The notes under the pieces are model-generated. The model saw nothing but the letters and a program-made list of their open reading frames with translations, was not told where the DNA came from and made no database searches. Positions 56,124 through 64,000 of a DNA stretch of 64,000 nt are shown in pieces. This DNA is from Acinetobacter sp. XH1741 (GTDB taxonomy: Bacteria; Pseudomonadota; Gammaproteobacteria; Pseudomonadales; Moraxellaceae), in NCBI RefSeq assembly GCF_041021895.1, contig NZ_CP157428.1:992001-1056000 (forward strand). The letters run 5' to 3'. Each line of letters opens with the position of its first letter. Within the stretch, counting starts at the first letter, position 1. The position numbers and the translations under genes were made by a program.

Positions 56124-56152
56124 ATTGTTTAGATATATCACATCTAAACAAT
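56124..56152. promoter_or_regulatory. 11-bp inverted repeat upstream of the leu leader
   Basis: ATTGTTTAGAT and ATCTAAACAAT form a perfect inverted repeat with a 7-base spacer, 46 bp upstream of the leader peptide start. It may be a regulator site or a hairpin in the leader RNA. A possible promoter (TATAAG) lies about 25 bp further upstream. Confidence 0.5.
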
Positions 56153-56257
56153 GATTACACGTTGTGCAAAAGTCTTATAGTCATTTTAATTTCAGTGTTC
56201 AGGAAATAATTTTCTAATTTTGCGTTGTTTTATGTTTTGTGGAAAATAATTTTCATT

Positions 56258-56307
56258 ATTTTGCCTTATTAAGGTAAAAAAACTTAATTACTCTAAATAA
56301 GGCAAAA
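56258..56307 (-). terminator. possible terminator after piuC
   Basis: TTTTGCCTTATT and AATAAGGCAAAA can pair over a loop of about 25 bases. The long loop makes this a weak call. Confidence 0.45.
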
Positions 56308-56317
56308 ATAAATAGAG

Positions 56318-57001
56318 TTACAGTTCAGCCCATTTGCGCATTAGGTTATGGTAAAGATTAGTGAGTTTAATCACTTCACTATGATTATCACCTAGCTGCA
56401 TTCTCAAGTTTTGTACGGTTTGATCTAAGTTAAAAAGCATATGTCGTTCGGCATCATCTCGCACCATACTTTGTACCCAGAAAAAAGAAGCGATACGACA
56501 GCCAGCAGTAATTGCAGTCACTTCATGCAAACTGGTAGATGGATATAAAATCATATCTCCTGCAGGAAGTTTCACTTCGTGATAGCCATAAGTGTCTTCT
56601 ACGACCAGATCACCACCTTCATATTCTTCAGGTTCGCTTAAAAATAAAGTACAGGACAAATCCGTTCTAAGTCTTTCATTCGTGCCACGGATGCGACGAA
56701 TAGAATTGTCTACATGAAAACCAAAAGATTCCTGATTTTCATAACGATTAAAAAGAGGGGGGATAATATCAAGTGGAATCGCGGCAGATAAAAATAATGG
56801 GTGTGTGCCTAGCGCTTCGAGAATTATATTGCCCAGATGTTGGTTAAGTGGATGGTCCTCAGGGAGTTGCTGATTGTGTTTTACAGTTGCAGAGAGTGTA
56901 CCAGCGGTTACTTTGCCATTGACCCATTCAATTTTGTCCATTTCATGACGAAAATATTGGACCTGTTCTTTACTCAATACATTGGGAATATGGTGGATCA
57001 C
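56318..57001 (-). CDS. piuC: PKHD-type iron/2-oxoglutarate hydroxylase
   Basis: The 227-residue protein is of the PiuC/YbiX type, with a double-stranded beta-helix fold. The iron ligands fit HVD in FGFHVDNSIRR (around residue 98) and a later histidine in STSLHEVTAI. A 2-oxoglutarate arginine follows in AGCRIASFFWVQS. It is found with the PiuA siderophore receptor in Pseudomonas and Acinetobacter. Its substrate is not known; processing of the siderophore or receptor is often assumed. It is 106 bp after piuA with a hairpin between them. Confidence 0.88.
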   Translation of the reverse strand: MIHHIPNVLSKEQVQYFRHEMDKIEWVNGKVTAGTLSATVKHNQQLPEDHPLNQHLGNIILEALGTHPLFLSAAIPLDIIPPLFNRYENQESFGFHVDNSIRRIRGTNERLRTDLSCTLFLSEPEEYEGGDLVVEDTYGYHEVKLPAGDMILYPSTSLHEVTAITAGCRIASFFWVQSMVRDDAERHMLFNLDQTVQNLRMQLGDNHSEVIKLTNLYHNLMRKWAEL

Positions 57002-57036
57002 GGTGATACCTGCGAGTAATAAATCGTAAAAAAATT

Positions 57037-57066
57037 AAAATAGCCTCTAACAATAGAGGCTATTTT
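57037..57066 (-). terminator. terminator between piuA and piuC
   Basis: AAAATAGCCTC/GAGGCTATTTT with loop TAACAATA is a good intrinsic terminator on either strand. piuC expression would depend on read-through or a separate promoter. Confidence 0.75.
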
Positions 57067-57107
57067 ATATCAGAACCCATAAAAATATTATGGGATTCTA
57101 AATTAAC

Positions 57108-59339
57108 TTAGTATTTAAAGTTAATTGCGAGTACTGCACTACGACCTTCTGCTTCTGTTGCATAGTGAGAAGCATACGCTTTAGTAAAGTAGCGCTTATC
57201 AGATAAGTTATTTAGATTAAGCTGTAAATTAACGTTCTTATTTACATCATAACGAGCCATGGCATCATAACGAACGTAAGATGGGACCCATTTAGTATTC
57301 GCAACATCACCATATACTTTATCAGAGTAAACCGCACCAGCGCCTAAAGTAAATTGTGGTAGTACTTTATAAGTGGTCCATAATGTAGCTGCTTGCTTCG
57401 GAACATTTGGCATTTGATTGCCATTGTAAATAGATTGGTCAGTACATGTAGTACCACGGCAACTCATACCATTCTTTGTTAGCTCACTATCTAAATAGGT
57501 ATAGCCTGCGGAGATATTCCATTTATCAGTAATTTCACCATTTAAGCCTAACTCGATACCATCAACCTTACTTTCACCTACATTTGCGTAAGTCGTTGGA
57601 TCGATTTGTACACGCGTATTTTGTTTCTCTGTACGGAAAATAGCTGCTGTTAAATTTAGATGGTTATCTAGGAAATCCCATTTTGTACCGATTTCAAATG
57701 TTTGAGCCTTTTCTGGATCAATCAATTGATTATTAGCATTAATTGCTTCGCTATTATCGCCCCAACCCGCATTCAAGCCGACTGGACTAGCAGAGGTTGC
57801 ATAGCTTGTATAAATAGAGCCATTTTCTGTTGGCTTAAAAGTAATCCCAGCTTGGTAAGTAATGAAATCTGAATCATTTTTCGCTGTATAGGCTGCAGCA
57901 CTAGAAGTTGCGAAGAAGTTTTGTTTAGCTTCATAATTATCCCAACGCAAACCAAGATCCACTAACCATTTCGGTGTGATCTCAATATTGTCGAGTAAGT
58001 AGACTGAGGTACTTTCGACAGTTGCGTCAAAGTCTGGTCGCGCTTGTAGGCGATCAACAAATGGCTTTTGAGTCGGACCATTGAGTGAGGTACACCAATT
58101 GGTTGATAAGTCGGAACAGTCACTATAGAAACCGGTAGTAGAAACATTACCTTTTGCATCAATAATGTTATAACCGCCTTTATCAGTTTTTTGTTTGCTA
58201 TATTCTGCACCCACATTAAATTTGTGCTTTAAGAAGCCTGTATTAAATTTACCTGTAAGTGCTAATTGGTCTGTAAATGACTCACTATCTGTAATAGCTG
58301 AGTTTAAACGATGCCAAACCAGACCTTTGCCAACATTACCTTTTGAATCATCTGGATTCGTCCAGACATAATCATTTTTCGACTTGGCATACATGGCTGT
58401 ATTTGTAATAGTTATATTATCGGTAAGGTCATGTTCTAATTTGATTGTCCCGATGTGATTTTCTTGTTTTTGAAAATCTCGATCTTTCCAACCGTAATAT
58501 GTACCTTGCTTCACTTCAGCTGGTTTACCTTGAGCTTTTCCAAGAGAGGAATCCCAATAAGGAATACCTGAATCAGGTTTATCATCAGTTTGTAAATAAT
58601 AGTAGCTTAAAGTTGCACGTGTCGGCGTATCTAAGCCAAATGTGATACTTGGTGCAATACCAACACGCTTATATTCTGCGCCGTTACTTTGTCCAGCTTT
58701 GTCATTCTGATGTCCCAGAACAGCTACACGTGCTGCAATACCATTTCCAAAATCTTTATTGCCATCTAAGGTAATACGTTGGTAGTTATCTGTACCAGCA
58801 GCTACCGAACCTTCTAAAAAGTCACCTTTTTTAGCAACTTTAGAAATCATATTGATACTGCCACCGGCTGACCCAGCACCACCCATTGCTGATGCAGAAC
58901 CTTTAGTCACTTCTACTTGATCGACAGCAAACATCTCACGGTTTTGCGAGGTTGAGTTGCGAATACCATCAATGTACATGGAGCTTTCTGAACTATAACC
59001 ACGAATGAAAGGGCGGTCGCCATTTGGGTTGCCACCTTCACCTGCCCCTAAAGTAATACCAGGAACTGTACGTAATGCATCTGATAAAGTCGTTACTTTT
59101 GTATCTTCAATCAGTTGTTTTGAAATAATTGAAACTGATTTTGGTGTATCTAAAAGAGGAGCTACAAATTTAGAATTTGCTGATTGATCTACCTTTAAAG
59201 ATTCTTCTTGTGTTGCTTGAGTATGAATCGTTGGTAGTTGTGAAACAGCTTCTTGTGCCATTGCAGTTGTTGCAATCATAGATAGGGATGATGCGATTGC
59301 AGATGAAACAATTTTTTTACGTGTTCTAATCAATGACAT
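57108..59339 (-). CDS. piuA: TonB-dependent siderophore receptor (PiuA/Fiu type)
   Basis: The 743-residue outer-membrane protein has a signal peptide (ending TAMAQ) and a plug domain with KSVSIISKQLIEDTKVTTLS and DQVEVTKGSASAMGGAG. A 22-strand barrel follows, ending in the terminal aromatic signature VLAINFKY. PiuA imports catecholate siderophores and is an entry route for siderophore antibiotics. The C-terminal FTKAY/YATEAEGRS region is intact, so the gene appears functional. A Fur-like box lies upstream, and piuC follows. Confidence 0.9.
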   Translation of the reverse strand: MSLIRTRKKIVSSAIASSLSMIATTAMAQEAVSQLPTIHTQATQEESLKVDQSANSKFVAPLLDTPKSVSIISKQLIEDTKVTTLSDALRTVPGITLGAGEGGNPNGDRPFIRGYSSESSMYIDGIRNSTSQNREMFAVDQVEVTKGSASAMGGAGSAGGSINMISKVAKKGDFLEGSVAAGTDNYQRITLDGNKDFGNGIAARVAVLGHQNDKAGQSNGAEYKRVGIAPSITFGLDTPTRATLSYYYLQTDDKPDSGIPYWDSSLGKAQGKPAEVKQGTYYGWKDRDFQKQENHIGTIKLEHDLTDNITITNTAMYAKSKNDYVWTNPDDSKGNVGKGLVWHRLNSAITDSESFTDQLALTGKFNTGFLKHKFNVGAEYSKQKTDKGGYNIIDAKGNVSTTGFYSDCSDLSTNWCTSLNGPTQKPFVDRLQARPDFDATVESTSVYLLDNIEITPKWLVDLGLRWDNYEAKQNFFATSSAAAYTAKNDSDFITYQAGITFKPTENGSIYTSYATSASPVGLNAGWGDNSEAINANNQLIDPEKAQTFEIGTKWDFLDNHLNLTAAIFRTEKQNTRVQIDPTTYANVGESKVDGIELGLNGEITDKWNISAGYTYLDSELTKNGMSCRGTTCTDQSIYNGNQMPNVPKQAATLWTTYKVLPQFTLGAGAVYSDKVYGDVANTKWVPSYVRYDAMARYDVNKNVNLQLNLNNLSDKRYFTKAYASHYATEAEGRSAVLAINFKY

Positions 59340-59372
59340 GACTTTCAGGACTTAAATACAAAACGTTATGCG

Positions 59373-59391
59373 AATAATAATAATTCTTATT
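59373..59391. promoter_or_regulatory. Fur-like box upstream of piuA
   Basis: AATAATAATAATTCTTATT matches the 19-bp Fur consensus at 14 positions by my alignment and lies 34 bp before the piuA start. It fits iron repression of the receptor. Confidence 0.6.
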
Positions 59392-59674
59392 TATATGTAC
59401 AGTTTGTGTTAATTGGATTTGCCGATAGGATTGTGAAGAAAATGTGAAAGATCTAATGGGGTTTTGTGTCTAAAGTTCTCTAATTGATTGATTATTCTTA
59501 ACTGTTTGTAAAAACGATAATAATTACAAAGTCAATTGTAATTTTAGATTTATGAAGAATAACTAAAAAATCATGCAGAAGGGCTGTTCAGTTAAAAAAA
59601 ATTAAAAAATCATAAAATTATTGTGAATTTTACCAAAAAGATGACCTTCAATTTTGTGATCTGATCGGTTAATT
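59392..59674. other. AT-rich intergenic stretch between piuA and tig
   Basis: This part contains no reading frame with a credible start, no strong hairpin and no repeat that I can recognise. The tig promoter lies at its right end. Confidence 0.5.
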
Positions 59675-59702
59675 TTGTATATCTTGAAAGTTGTCATATA
59701 AT
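59675..59702 (+). promoter_or_regulatory. probable sigma-70 promoter of tig
   Basis: A -35 TTGTAT (59675-59680) and a perfect -10 TATAAT (59697-59702) are spaced 16 bp, 52 bp upstream of the start codon. Confidence 0.6.
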
Positions 59703-59754
59703 ACAGCACTTTTTTAAAAACTGTTCCTACTAACTAATTTTTATCGAGGAAGCC

Positions 59755-61089
59755 ATGCAAGTAACGACTGAAGCGGTTTCGGGCGTTGCCCGTCGTTTAA
59801 ATGTTTCTGTACCGACGAGCCGTATTAACGAGCAATTTGAAGCTCGTTTGAAGCGCACTGCCAAAACTGTGAAGATCAACGGCTTCCGTCCGGGTAAAGT
59901 ACCTGCAAACGTTGTTCGTCGCGAATACGGTGCAAGTATTTATCAAGAAGTTGTGAATGACATCATTCGTGACAGCGTGTTTGAAGCAATTCAACAAGAA
60001 AAAATCAATGCGGTAGGTATGCCGAACATTGAGAAAGTTGAACATAAAGAAGATGCTTTAGTTTTTGAAGCAACTGTAGAAGTTTATCCTGAAGTTGAAG
60101 TAAAAGCATTTGACGGTTTAGAAGTTGAACGTAAAACAGCTGAAATTAAAGACGCTGACGTTGACACTATGATCGAAAACTTGCAAAAACAACGTCAAAC
60201 TTGGGCTGTGACCAAGGGTATGGCGAAAAAAGACATGCAAGTGACTTTTGACTTTGAAGGTTCTATCGACGGTGAGAAGTTCGAAGGCGGTTCTGCTGAA
60301 GACTTTAAACTTGTGTTAGGTTCAGGTCGTATGATTCCTGGCTTCGAAGACGGCATCGTTGGCATGAAAGCTGGTGAAGAGAAAGTAATTGATGTGACTT
60401 TCCCTGAAGATTACCAAGCTGAAAACTTAGCTGGTAAATCAGCTCAATTCAAAATCACTGTGAAGCAAGTTGAAAAACCTAAACTTCCAGAGATTGATGC
60501 TGAATTCTTAAAAATCTTCGGTGTTACTGAAGAAGAAGGCGTTGAAAAATTAAAAGCTGACGTTCGTAAAAACATGGAACGTGAAGTTCGCAATGGTTTA
60601 CGTAACCAAGTTAAACAAGCTGCATTTGATGCTCTTGTTGCTGCTAACGAAGTTGAAGTTCCAACTGCAATGGTTGCTCAAGAAATTGACCGTCAACGTC
60701 AACAAATGGTTCAACAGTTCACTCAACAATTTGGTGGTGCTGGTGCTCAATCTTTCGACAAGAGCATGCTTCCTGATGAATTGTTTAAAGAGCAAGCAGA
60801 GCGTTCAGTTAAGCTTGGTATCTTAGTAAGCAAAGTATTAGCTGATGCTAAACTTGAAGTTGACCAATCACGTGTTGATGCTTACATCGACGACATGGCT
60901 TCTTCTTATGAAGATCCAACTGAAGTGATCGAATACTTCAAAAATGACGCTCAACAACGTCAACAAATTGAAGCTGTTGTGTTAGAAGATCAAGTTGTTG
61001 ATCACATCTTAGCTGCTGCTAAAGTGTCTGACAAAGCAGTATCTTACGAAGATTTATTGAAAGAACAGCAAGCTCGCCGTATGGGCTAA
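59755..61089 (+). CDS. tig: trigger factor
   Basis: Trigger factor binds the ribosome exit tunnel and shields nascent chains; it also has a peptidyl-prolyl isomerase domain. The 444-residue protein has the ribosome-binding signature [18 protein letters not shown] (about residue 42-59). An FKBP domain is at about 150-245 (with [16 protein letters not shown]), and the helical C-terminal arms follow. It precedes clpP-clpX, the common tig-clpP-clpX order. A terminator separates it from clpP. Confidence 0.98.
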   Translation: MQVTTEAVSGVARRLNVSVPTSRINEQFEARLKRTAKTVKINGFRPGKVPANVVRREYGASIYQEVVNDIIRDSVFEAIQQEKINAVGMPNIEKVEHKEDALVFEATVEVYPEVEVKAFDGLEVERKTAEIKDADVDTMIENLQKQRQTWAVTKGMAKKDMQVTFDFEGSIDGEKFEGGSAEDFKLVLGSGRMIPGFEDGIVGMKAGEEKVIDVTFPEDYQAENLAGKSAQFKITVKQVEKPKLPEIDAEFLKIFGVTEEEGVEKLKADVRKNMEREVRNGLRNQVKQAAFDALVAANEVEVPTAMVAQEIDRQRQQMVQQFTQQFGGAGAQSFDKSMLPDELFKEQAERSVKLGILVSKVLADAKLEVDQSRVDAYIDDMASSYEDPTEVIEYFKNDAQQRQQIEAVVLEDQVVDHILAAAKVSDKAVSYEDLLKEQQARRMG

Positions 61090-61104
61090 TCTTTTGAGAA
61101 ATCA

Positions 61105-61131
61105 GAAAAAGGCGCTCTAAGCGCCTTTTTC
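61105..61131 (+). terminator. terminator after tig
   Basis: The stem GAAAAAGGCGC/GCGCCTTTTTC with loop TCTAA is followed by Ts. Confidence 0.88.
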
Positions 61132-61281
61132 ATTTTTAGGTATGCGGTTAATTTGAGTACACCGTTAAGTACTTAGGTATAAATAATATAATATTTCAGT
61201 GCGAACCTTTTGCAATTTGAGAAATTATCCCGCATATTGTTGCCATAGGTTAAGTCACAAAAATTTAGGAATAAATAACGT

Positions 61282-61887
61282 ATGTATGTTCCAACAATTG
61301 AAAATGCTTTAGTTCCTGTTGTGGTTGAACAATCTTCTCGCGGCGAACGTTCTTTTGATATTTATTCACGACTTTTACGTGAGCGCGTCATTTTTCTAAC
61401 TGGTGAAGTTGAAGACAACATGGCAAATTTGATTGTTGCCCAAATGTTGTTCCTAGAAGCTGAGAATCCAGATAAAGATATCCATCTTTATATCAATTCA
61501 CCTGGTGGTTCTGTAACTGCTGGTATGGCGATCTACGACACGATGCAATTTATTAAACCTGATGTTGTTACATACTGTATGGGTCAGGCTGCATCTATGG
61601 GCGCATTCTTGTTAAATTCTGGTGCTAAAGGTAAACGTTATTGCCTTGAAAACGCACGTGTAATGATTCACCAACCTTTAGGTGGATTCCGTGGTCAGGC
61701 ATCAGATATTGAAATTCACGCACGTGAAATTCTATTTATTAAAGAACGTTTAAACCGTTTGATGGCAGAACACAGTGGTCAAGACTATGACACGATTGCT
61801 CGTGATACCGATCGTGATAACTTTATGACTGCACAAGCAGCAAAAGAATATGGCTTGGTCGATCAGGTATTAAGTAAGCGTCCATAA
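61282..61887 (+). CDS. clpP: ClpP protease subunit
   Basis: ClpP is the serine protease core that degrades substrates fed by ClpX or ClpA. The 201-residue protein has the catalytic serine in [18 protein letters not shown] and the histidine in [13 protein letters not shown]. The aspartate lies in [10 protein letters not shown]. The full tetradecamer-type length is present. The 192 bp upstream hold an AT-rich promoter region with CCCGCATATT, a weak heat-shock-like -10. clpX follows after 101 bp. Confidence 0.97.
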   Translation: MYVPTIENALVPVVVEQSSRGERSFDIYSRLLRERVIFLTGEVEDNMANLIVAQMLFLEAENPDKDIHLYINSPGGSVTAGMAIYDTMQFIKPDVVTYCMGQAASMGAFLLNSGAKGKRYCLENARVMIHQPLGGFRGQASDIEIHAREILFIKERLNRLMAEHSGQDYDTIARDTDRDNFMTAQAAKEYGLVDQVLSKRP

Positions 61888-61988
61888 GGGGGAGTATTAA
61901 ATGGCTTGAGTTGTTAGAAAACGCCTCCATATAGTCATTTAACCCTATCGCTTGCCCTCATATTTAAGATTCTATTTGTGGAGAGAAT

Positions 61989-63302
61989 ATGTCCGAACAT
62001 CCTCAAGGACAAAAACATTGTTCATTTTGCGGTAAAACGCAGTCTGAAGTCGGGAAACTGATTGCGGGCGAGGACGCATATATTTGTAATGAGTGTGTAG
62101 ATGTCTGCTTAGACCTTGTACAAACCAGCCAACAGGTTGAAGCAGGTGACTGGGCGAGCAAGGCATTGCCAAAACCACATGAAATACGTGCTGCACTTGA
62201 TCAATATGTGATTGGTCAAGATCTTGCCAAAAAGACATTGTCCGTTGCCGTTTATAACCATTATAAGCGTTTGAAAGTCGGGCAGTCTGGTCATGTGTCT
62301 AAAGAAGTGGAAATTGCTAAAAGTAATATCCTGCTGATTGGACCTACCGGTTCAGGTAAAACGTTACTAGCTCAAACATTGGCTCGTTTATTAGATGTTC
62401 CATTTGCGATGGCAGATGCGACCACTTTAACTGAAGCGGGTTATGTGGGTGAAGACGTTGAAAATATTGTACAAAAGCTTTTGCAAAAAGCAGATTACGA
62501 TGTAGAAAAAGCTCAAAAGGGCATTATCTATATCGATGAAATCGACAAAATTACACGTAAATCTGAAAATCCGTCAATTACACGTGACGTTTCTGGTGAA
62601 GGTGTACAACAAGCATTGCTTAAGATGATTGAAGGTACAGTTGCTTCAATTCCACCACAAGGTGGACGTAAGCATCCGCAGCAAGAGTTCATTCAAATTG
62701 ATACCTCAAATATCTTATTTATTTGTGGTGGTGCATTTGCTGGGCTGGAAAAGATTGTACAACAGCGCCAAGAGAAAGGCGGAATTGGCTTTACAGCTGA
62801 CGTGAAGAAAAAAGATGAAAGCAAGAAAATTGCTGAATTGTTCCGTCAAGTTGAGCCAACTGACTTAGTAAAATTTGGTTTAATTCCAGAATTTATTGGT
62901 CGTTTACCAGTTATTGCAACGCTTGAAGAGCTTGATGAAGAAGCATTAATGCAAATTTTGACAGAACCAAAAAATGCATTAACTCGCCAGTATCAATATT
63001 TGTTCAATATGGAAAATGTTGACCTTGTATTTGAAGACTCAGCTTTACGTGCAGTTGCTAAGCGAGCGCTTGAGCGTAATACTGGAGCTCGTGGTCTACG
63101 TTCGATTTTGGAAAATGTTTTACTTGAAACAATGTATGACTTACCAAGCCGTACAGATGTAGGAACAGTTTTCATTAATGAAGCCGTGATTAACGGTGAA
63201 GCTGAACCTGTTTACAAGTCAGAACGTCAGCCTAAAGAAGCAGGAACTCATGAAAGTGTTGCTAAGGCAGATTTAAAAGTAATTGATTCGAAGTCTGCTT
63301 AG
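61989..63302 (+). CDS. clpX: ClpX ATPase subunit
   Basis: ClpX unfolds tagged proteins and passes them to ClpP. The 437-residue protein has the N-terminal C4 zinc domain ([18 protein letters not shown], then [10 protein letters not shown]) and Walker [13 protein letters not shown]. The pore loop is GYVGEDVE, Walker B is [10 protein letters not shown], and the IGF loop that contacts ClpP is [10 protein letters not shown]. It is the last gene before a strong terminator. Confidence 0.98.
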   Translation: MSEHPQGQKHCSFCGKTQSEVGKLIAGEDAYICNECVDVCLDLVQTSQQVEAGDWASKALPKPHEIRAALDQYVIGQDLAKKTLSVAVYNHYKRLKVGQSGHVSKEVEIAKSNILLIGPTGSGKTLLAQTLARLLDVPFAMADATTLTEAGYVGEDVENIVQKLLQKADYDVEKAQKGIIYIDEIDKITRKSENPSITRDVSGEGVQQALLKMIEGTVASIPPQGGRKHPQQEFIQIDTSNILFICGGAFAGLEKIVQQRQEKGGIGFTADVKKKDESKKIAELFRQVEPTDLVKFGLIPEFIGRLPVIATLEELDEEALMQILTEPKNALTRQYQYLFNMENVDLVFEDSALRAVAKRALERNTGARGLRSILENVLLETMYDLPSRTDVGTVFINEAVINGEAEPVYKSERQPKEAGTHESVAKADLKVIDSKSA

Positions 63303-63315
63303 ATTTCATTCATCT

Positions 63316-63353
63316 AAAAAGCATGAATCGCGCTAGTGATTCATGCTTTTTTT
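63316..63353 (+). terminator. terminator after clpX
   Basis: A 14-bp stem (AAAAAGCATGAATC/GATTCATGCTTTTT) has an 8-base loop and a T-run. Confidence 0.9.
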
Positions 63354-63449
63354 GTTTTCAATTCATGTAGGTGGTGTTAATCTAAAAAAACAAAATACGC
63401 ATAGTTTTGCGATATAGAAAAATCAAAAGAAAACGCTTTGAGGGATGTC

Positions 63450-64000
63450 ATGCGTTATTTAATTATTGCCTTAAGTTGTACCGCATTACTTGCAGGTTGC
63501 CAAAGTTCATCGCATTTAACAAAGAATTCAGGTGAGCTCACTGCGACTTTACCTAAAGTTGATGTAGATAAAGCACCCGGTGTATTTGATCAATATCATG
63601 TGGGTGGCTTTAGTATGGGTGGGTGGGTAAACCAGAAACTAGGTCAGACATTTGTACCGATTAAACCGCAAAATGAACATGCGGCAGTGGTGTATCTCTA
63701 TCGGCCAGATACCAAATGGAATCGTCAGGAAATTGCAGCAATCAATTTATTTGTAAATGGTAAACGAATCCCAAGCTTATTACATAACCATTATTACTGG
63801 ATTGAACTGCCAGCAGGAAATTACCGTATTTCAGCAAGTCGTCCTTTATTGGGGATTCATTTTCAAGAGCCAAAATATATTGATATTACGGTCGATGCTG
63901 GGACATCTTATTATTTGAAATATGATGAAGAAAATAAGATGGATCGTGGTGAACACACTGGCCCATTTATGTTAATGCAAGAAAATATCGGACGTAGAGA
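63450..64000 (+). CDS. DUF2846-type lipoprotein (3' end outside window)
   Basis: The frame is open from the ATG at 63450, with GAGGGA 4 bases upstream, to the window edge, about 183 codons. The start encodes a lipoprotein signal with lipobox LLAGC (cysteine at residue 17). The mature part has VVYLYRPDTKWNR, then LFVNGKRIPSLLHNHYYWI and LPAGNYRISASRP. This fits the DUF2846 pattern of small secreted beta-rich proteins. The function is unknown. Confidence 0.8.
   Translation, partial: MRYLIIALSCTALLAGCQSSSHLTKNSGELTATLPKVDVDKAPGVFDQYHVGGFSMGGWVNQKLGQTFVPIKPQNEHAAVVYLYRPDTKWNRQEIAAINLFVNGKRIPSLLHNHYYWIELPAGNYRISASRPLLGIHFQEPKYIDITVDAGTSYYLKYDEENKMDRGEHTGPFMLMQENIGRR

Noticed and set aside
56242..56260. 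Fur-like sequence GAAAATAATTTTCATTATT
   Set aside because: It fits at about 14 of 19 positions but lies downstream of piuC in very AT-rich DNA and has no clear target gene.
61190..61260. Heat-shock (sigma-32) promoter before clpP
   Set aside because: CCCGCATATT resembles a -10, but no CTTGAA-like -35 stands at the right distance.

Overview
The window is about 64 kb of AT-rich gammaproteobacterial chromosome. Gene content, gene order and several family-specific sequences (split fimV next to asd, lpsB, piuA-piuC, MetX of the MetXS type, short lipoproteins) point to Acinetobacter, most likely the A. calcoaceticus-baumannii complex. It is core genome. I see no prophage, insertion sequence, CRISPR array, tRNA or rRNA. 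The interest lies mostly in non-coding and regulatory sequence.

Layout. 1-3.2 kb: leuC (3' half), leuD, a lipoprotein gene and leuB. 3.2-5.7 kb: small secreted proteins, infA and an AraC-type regulator. 6-11.8 kb, minus strand: asd, a FimV split over two genes, an asparaginase and truA. 12-15.1 kb: a membrane-anchored EEP-family phosphatase/nuclease, a candidate Rsm/CsrB-type small RNA behind a GacA-type box, and gltP with a structured leader. 15.1-21.6 kb: lpsB, a lipid A acyltransferase gene, a LysE exporter, an acyltransferase-3 membrane protein, uup and slyX. 21.6-31.7 kb: a quinone-reductase-like gene with a divergent HxlR regulator, then topA and a run of small genes including a Rep/UvrD-like helicase, an RRM protein and an ASCH protein. 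31.7-37.3 kb: ybaL, rpmB-rpmG, an aldehyde dehydrogenase with a divergent TetR regulator, and purU. 37.3-39.6 kb: tonB-exbB-exbD behind a Zur-like box and a long structured leader. 39.6-46 kb: msrA, an SRPBCC protein, a DUF4105 protein, folA, thyA, two paralogous small membrane proteins, lgt and an NRDE protein. 46-49.8 kb: phoX and tatABC, each preceded by a Pho-box-like array. 50-56.1 kb: an AEC permease, rdgB, metX-metW-sel1 and leuA with a leucine-rich leader peptide. 56.3-59.4 kb: piuC and piuA with a Fur-like box. 59.7 kb to the end: tig, clpP, clpX and a DUF2846-type lipoprotein cut by the window edge.

How the parts fit. Leucine synthesis is split: leuCDB at one end, leuA under its own leader peptide at the other. 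The Tat translocon and a Tat-dependent phosphatase both carry candidate PhoB sites, so export machine and cargo may be induced together by phosphate starvation. The TonB-ExbB-ExbD energiser has a zinc-type operator, while the PiuA receptor has an iron-type operator. The candidate Rsm RNA has eight GGA motifs, three of them in clear hairpin loops. A dispersed repeat (three related intergenic copies here, two with compensatory base changes) also presents ANGGA motifs in hairpin loops. Together these suggest a CsrA-centred post-transcriptional network. That link is inference.
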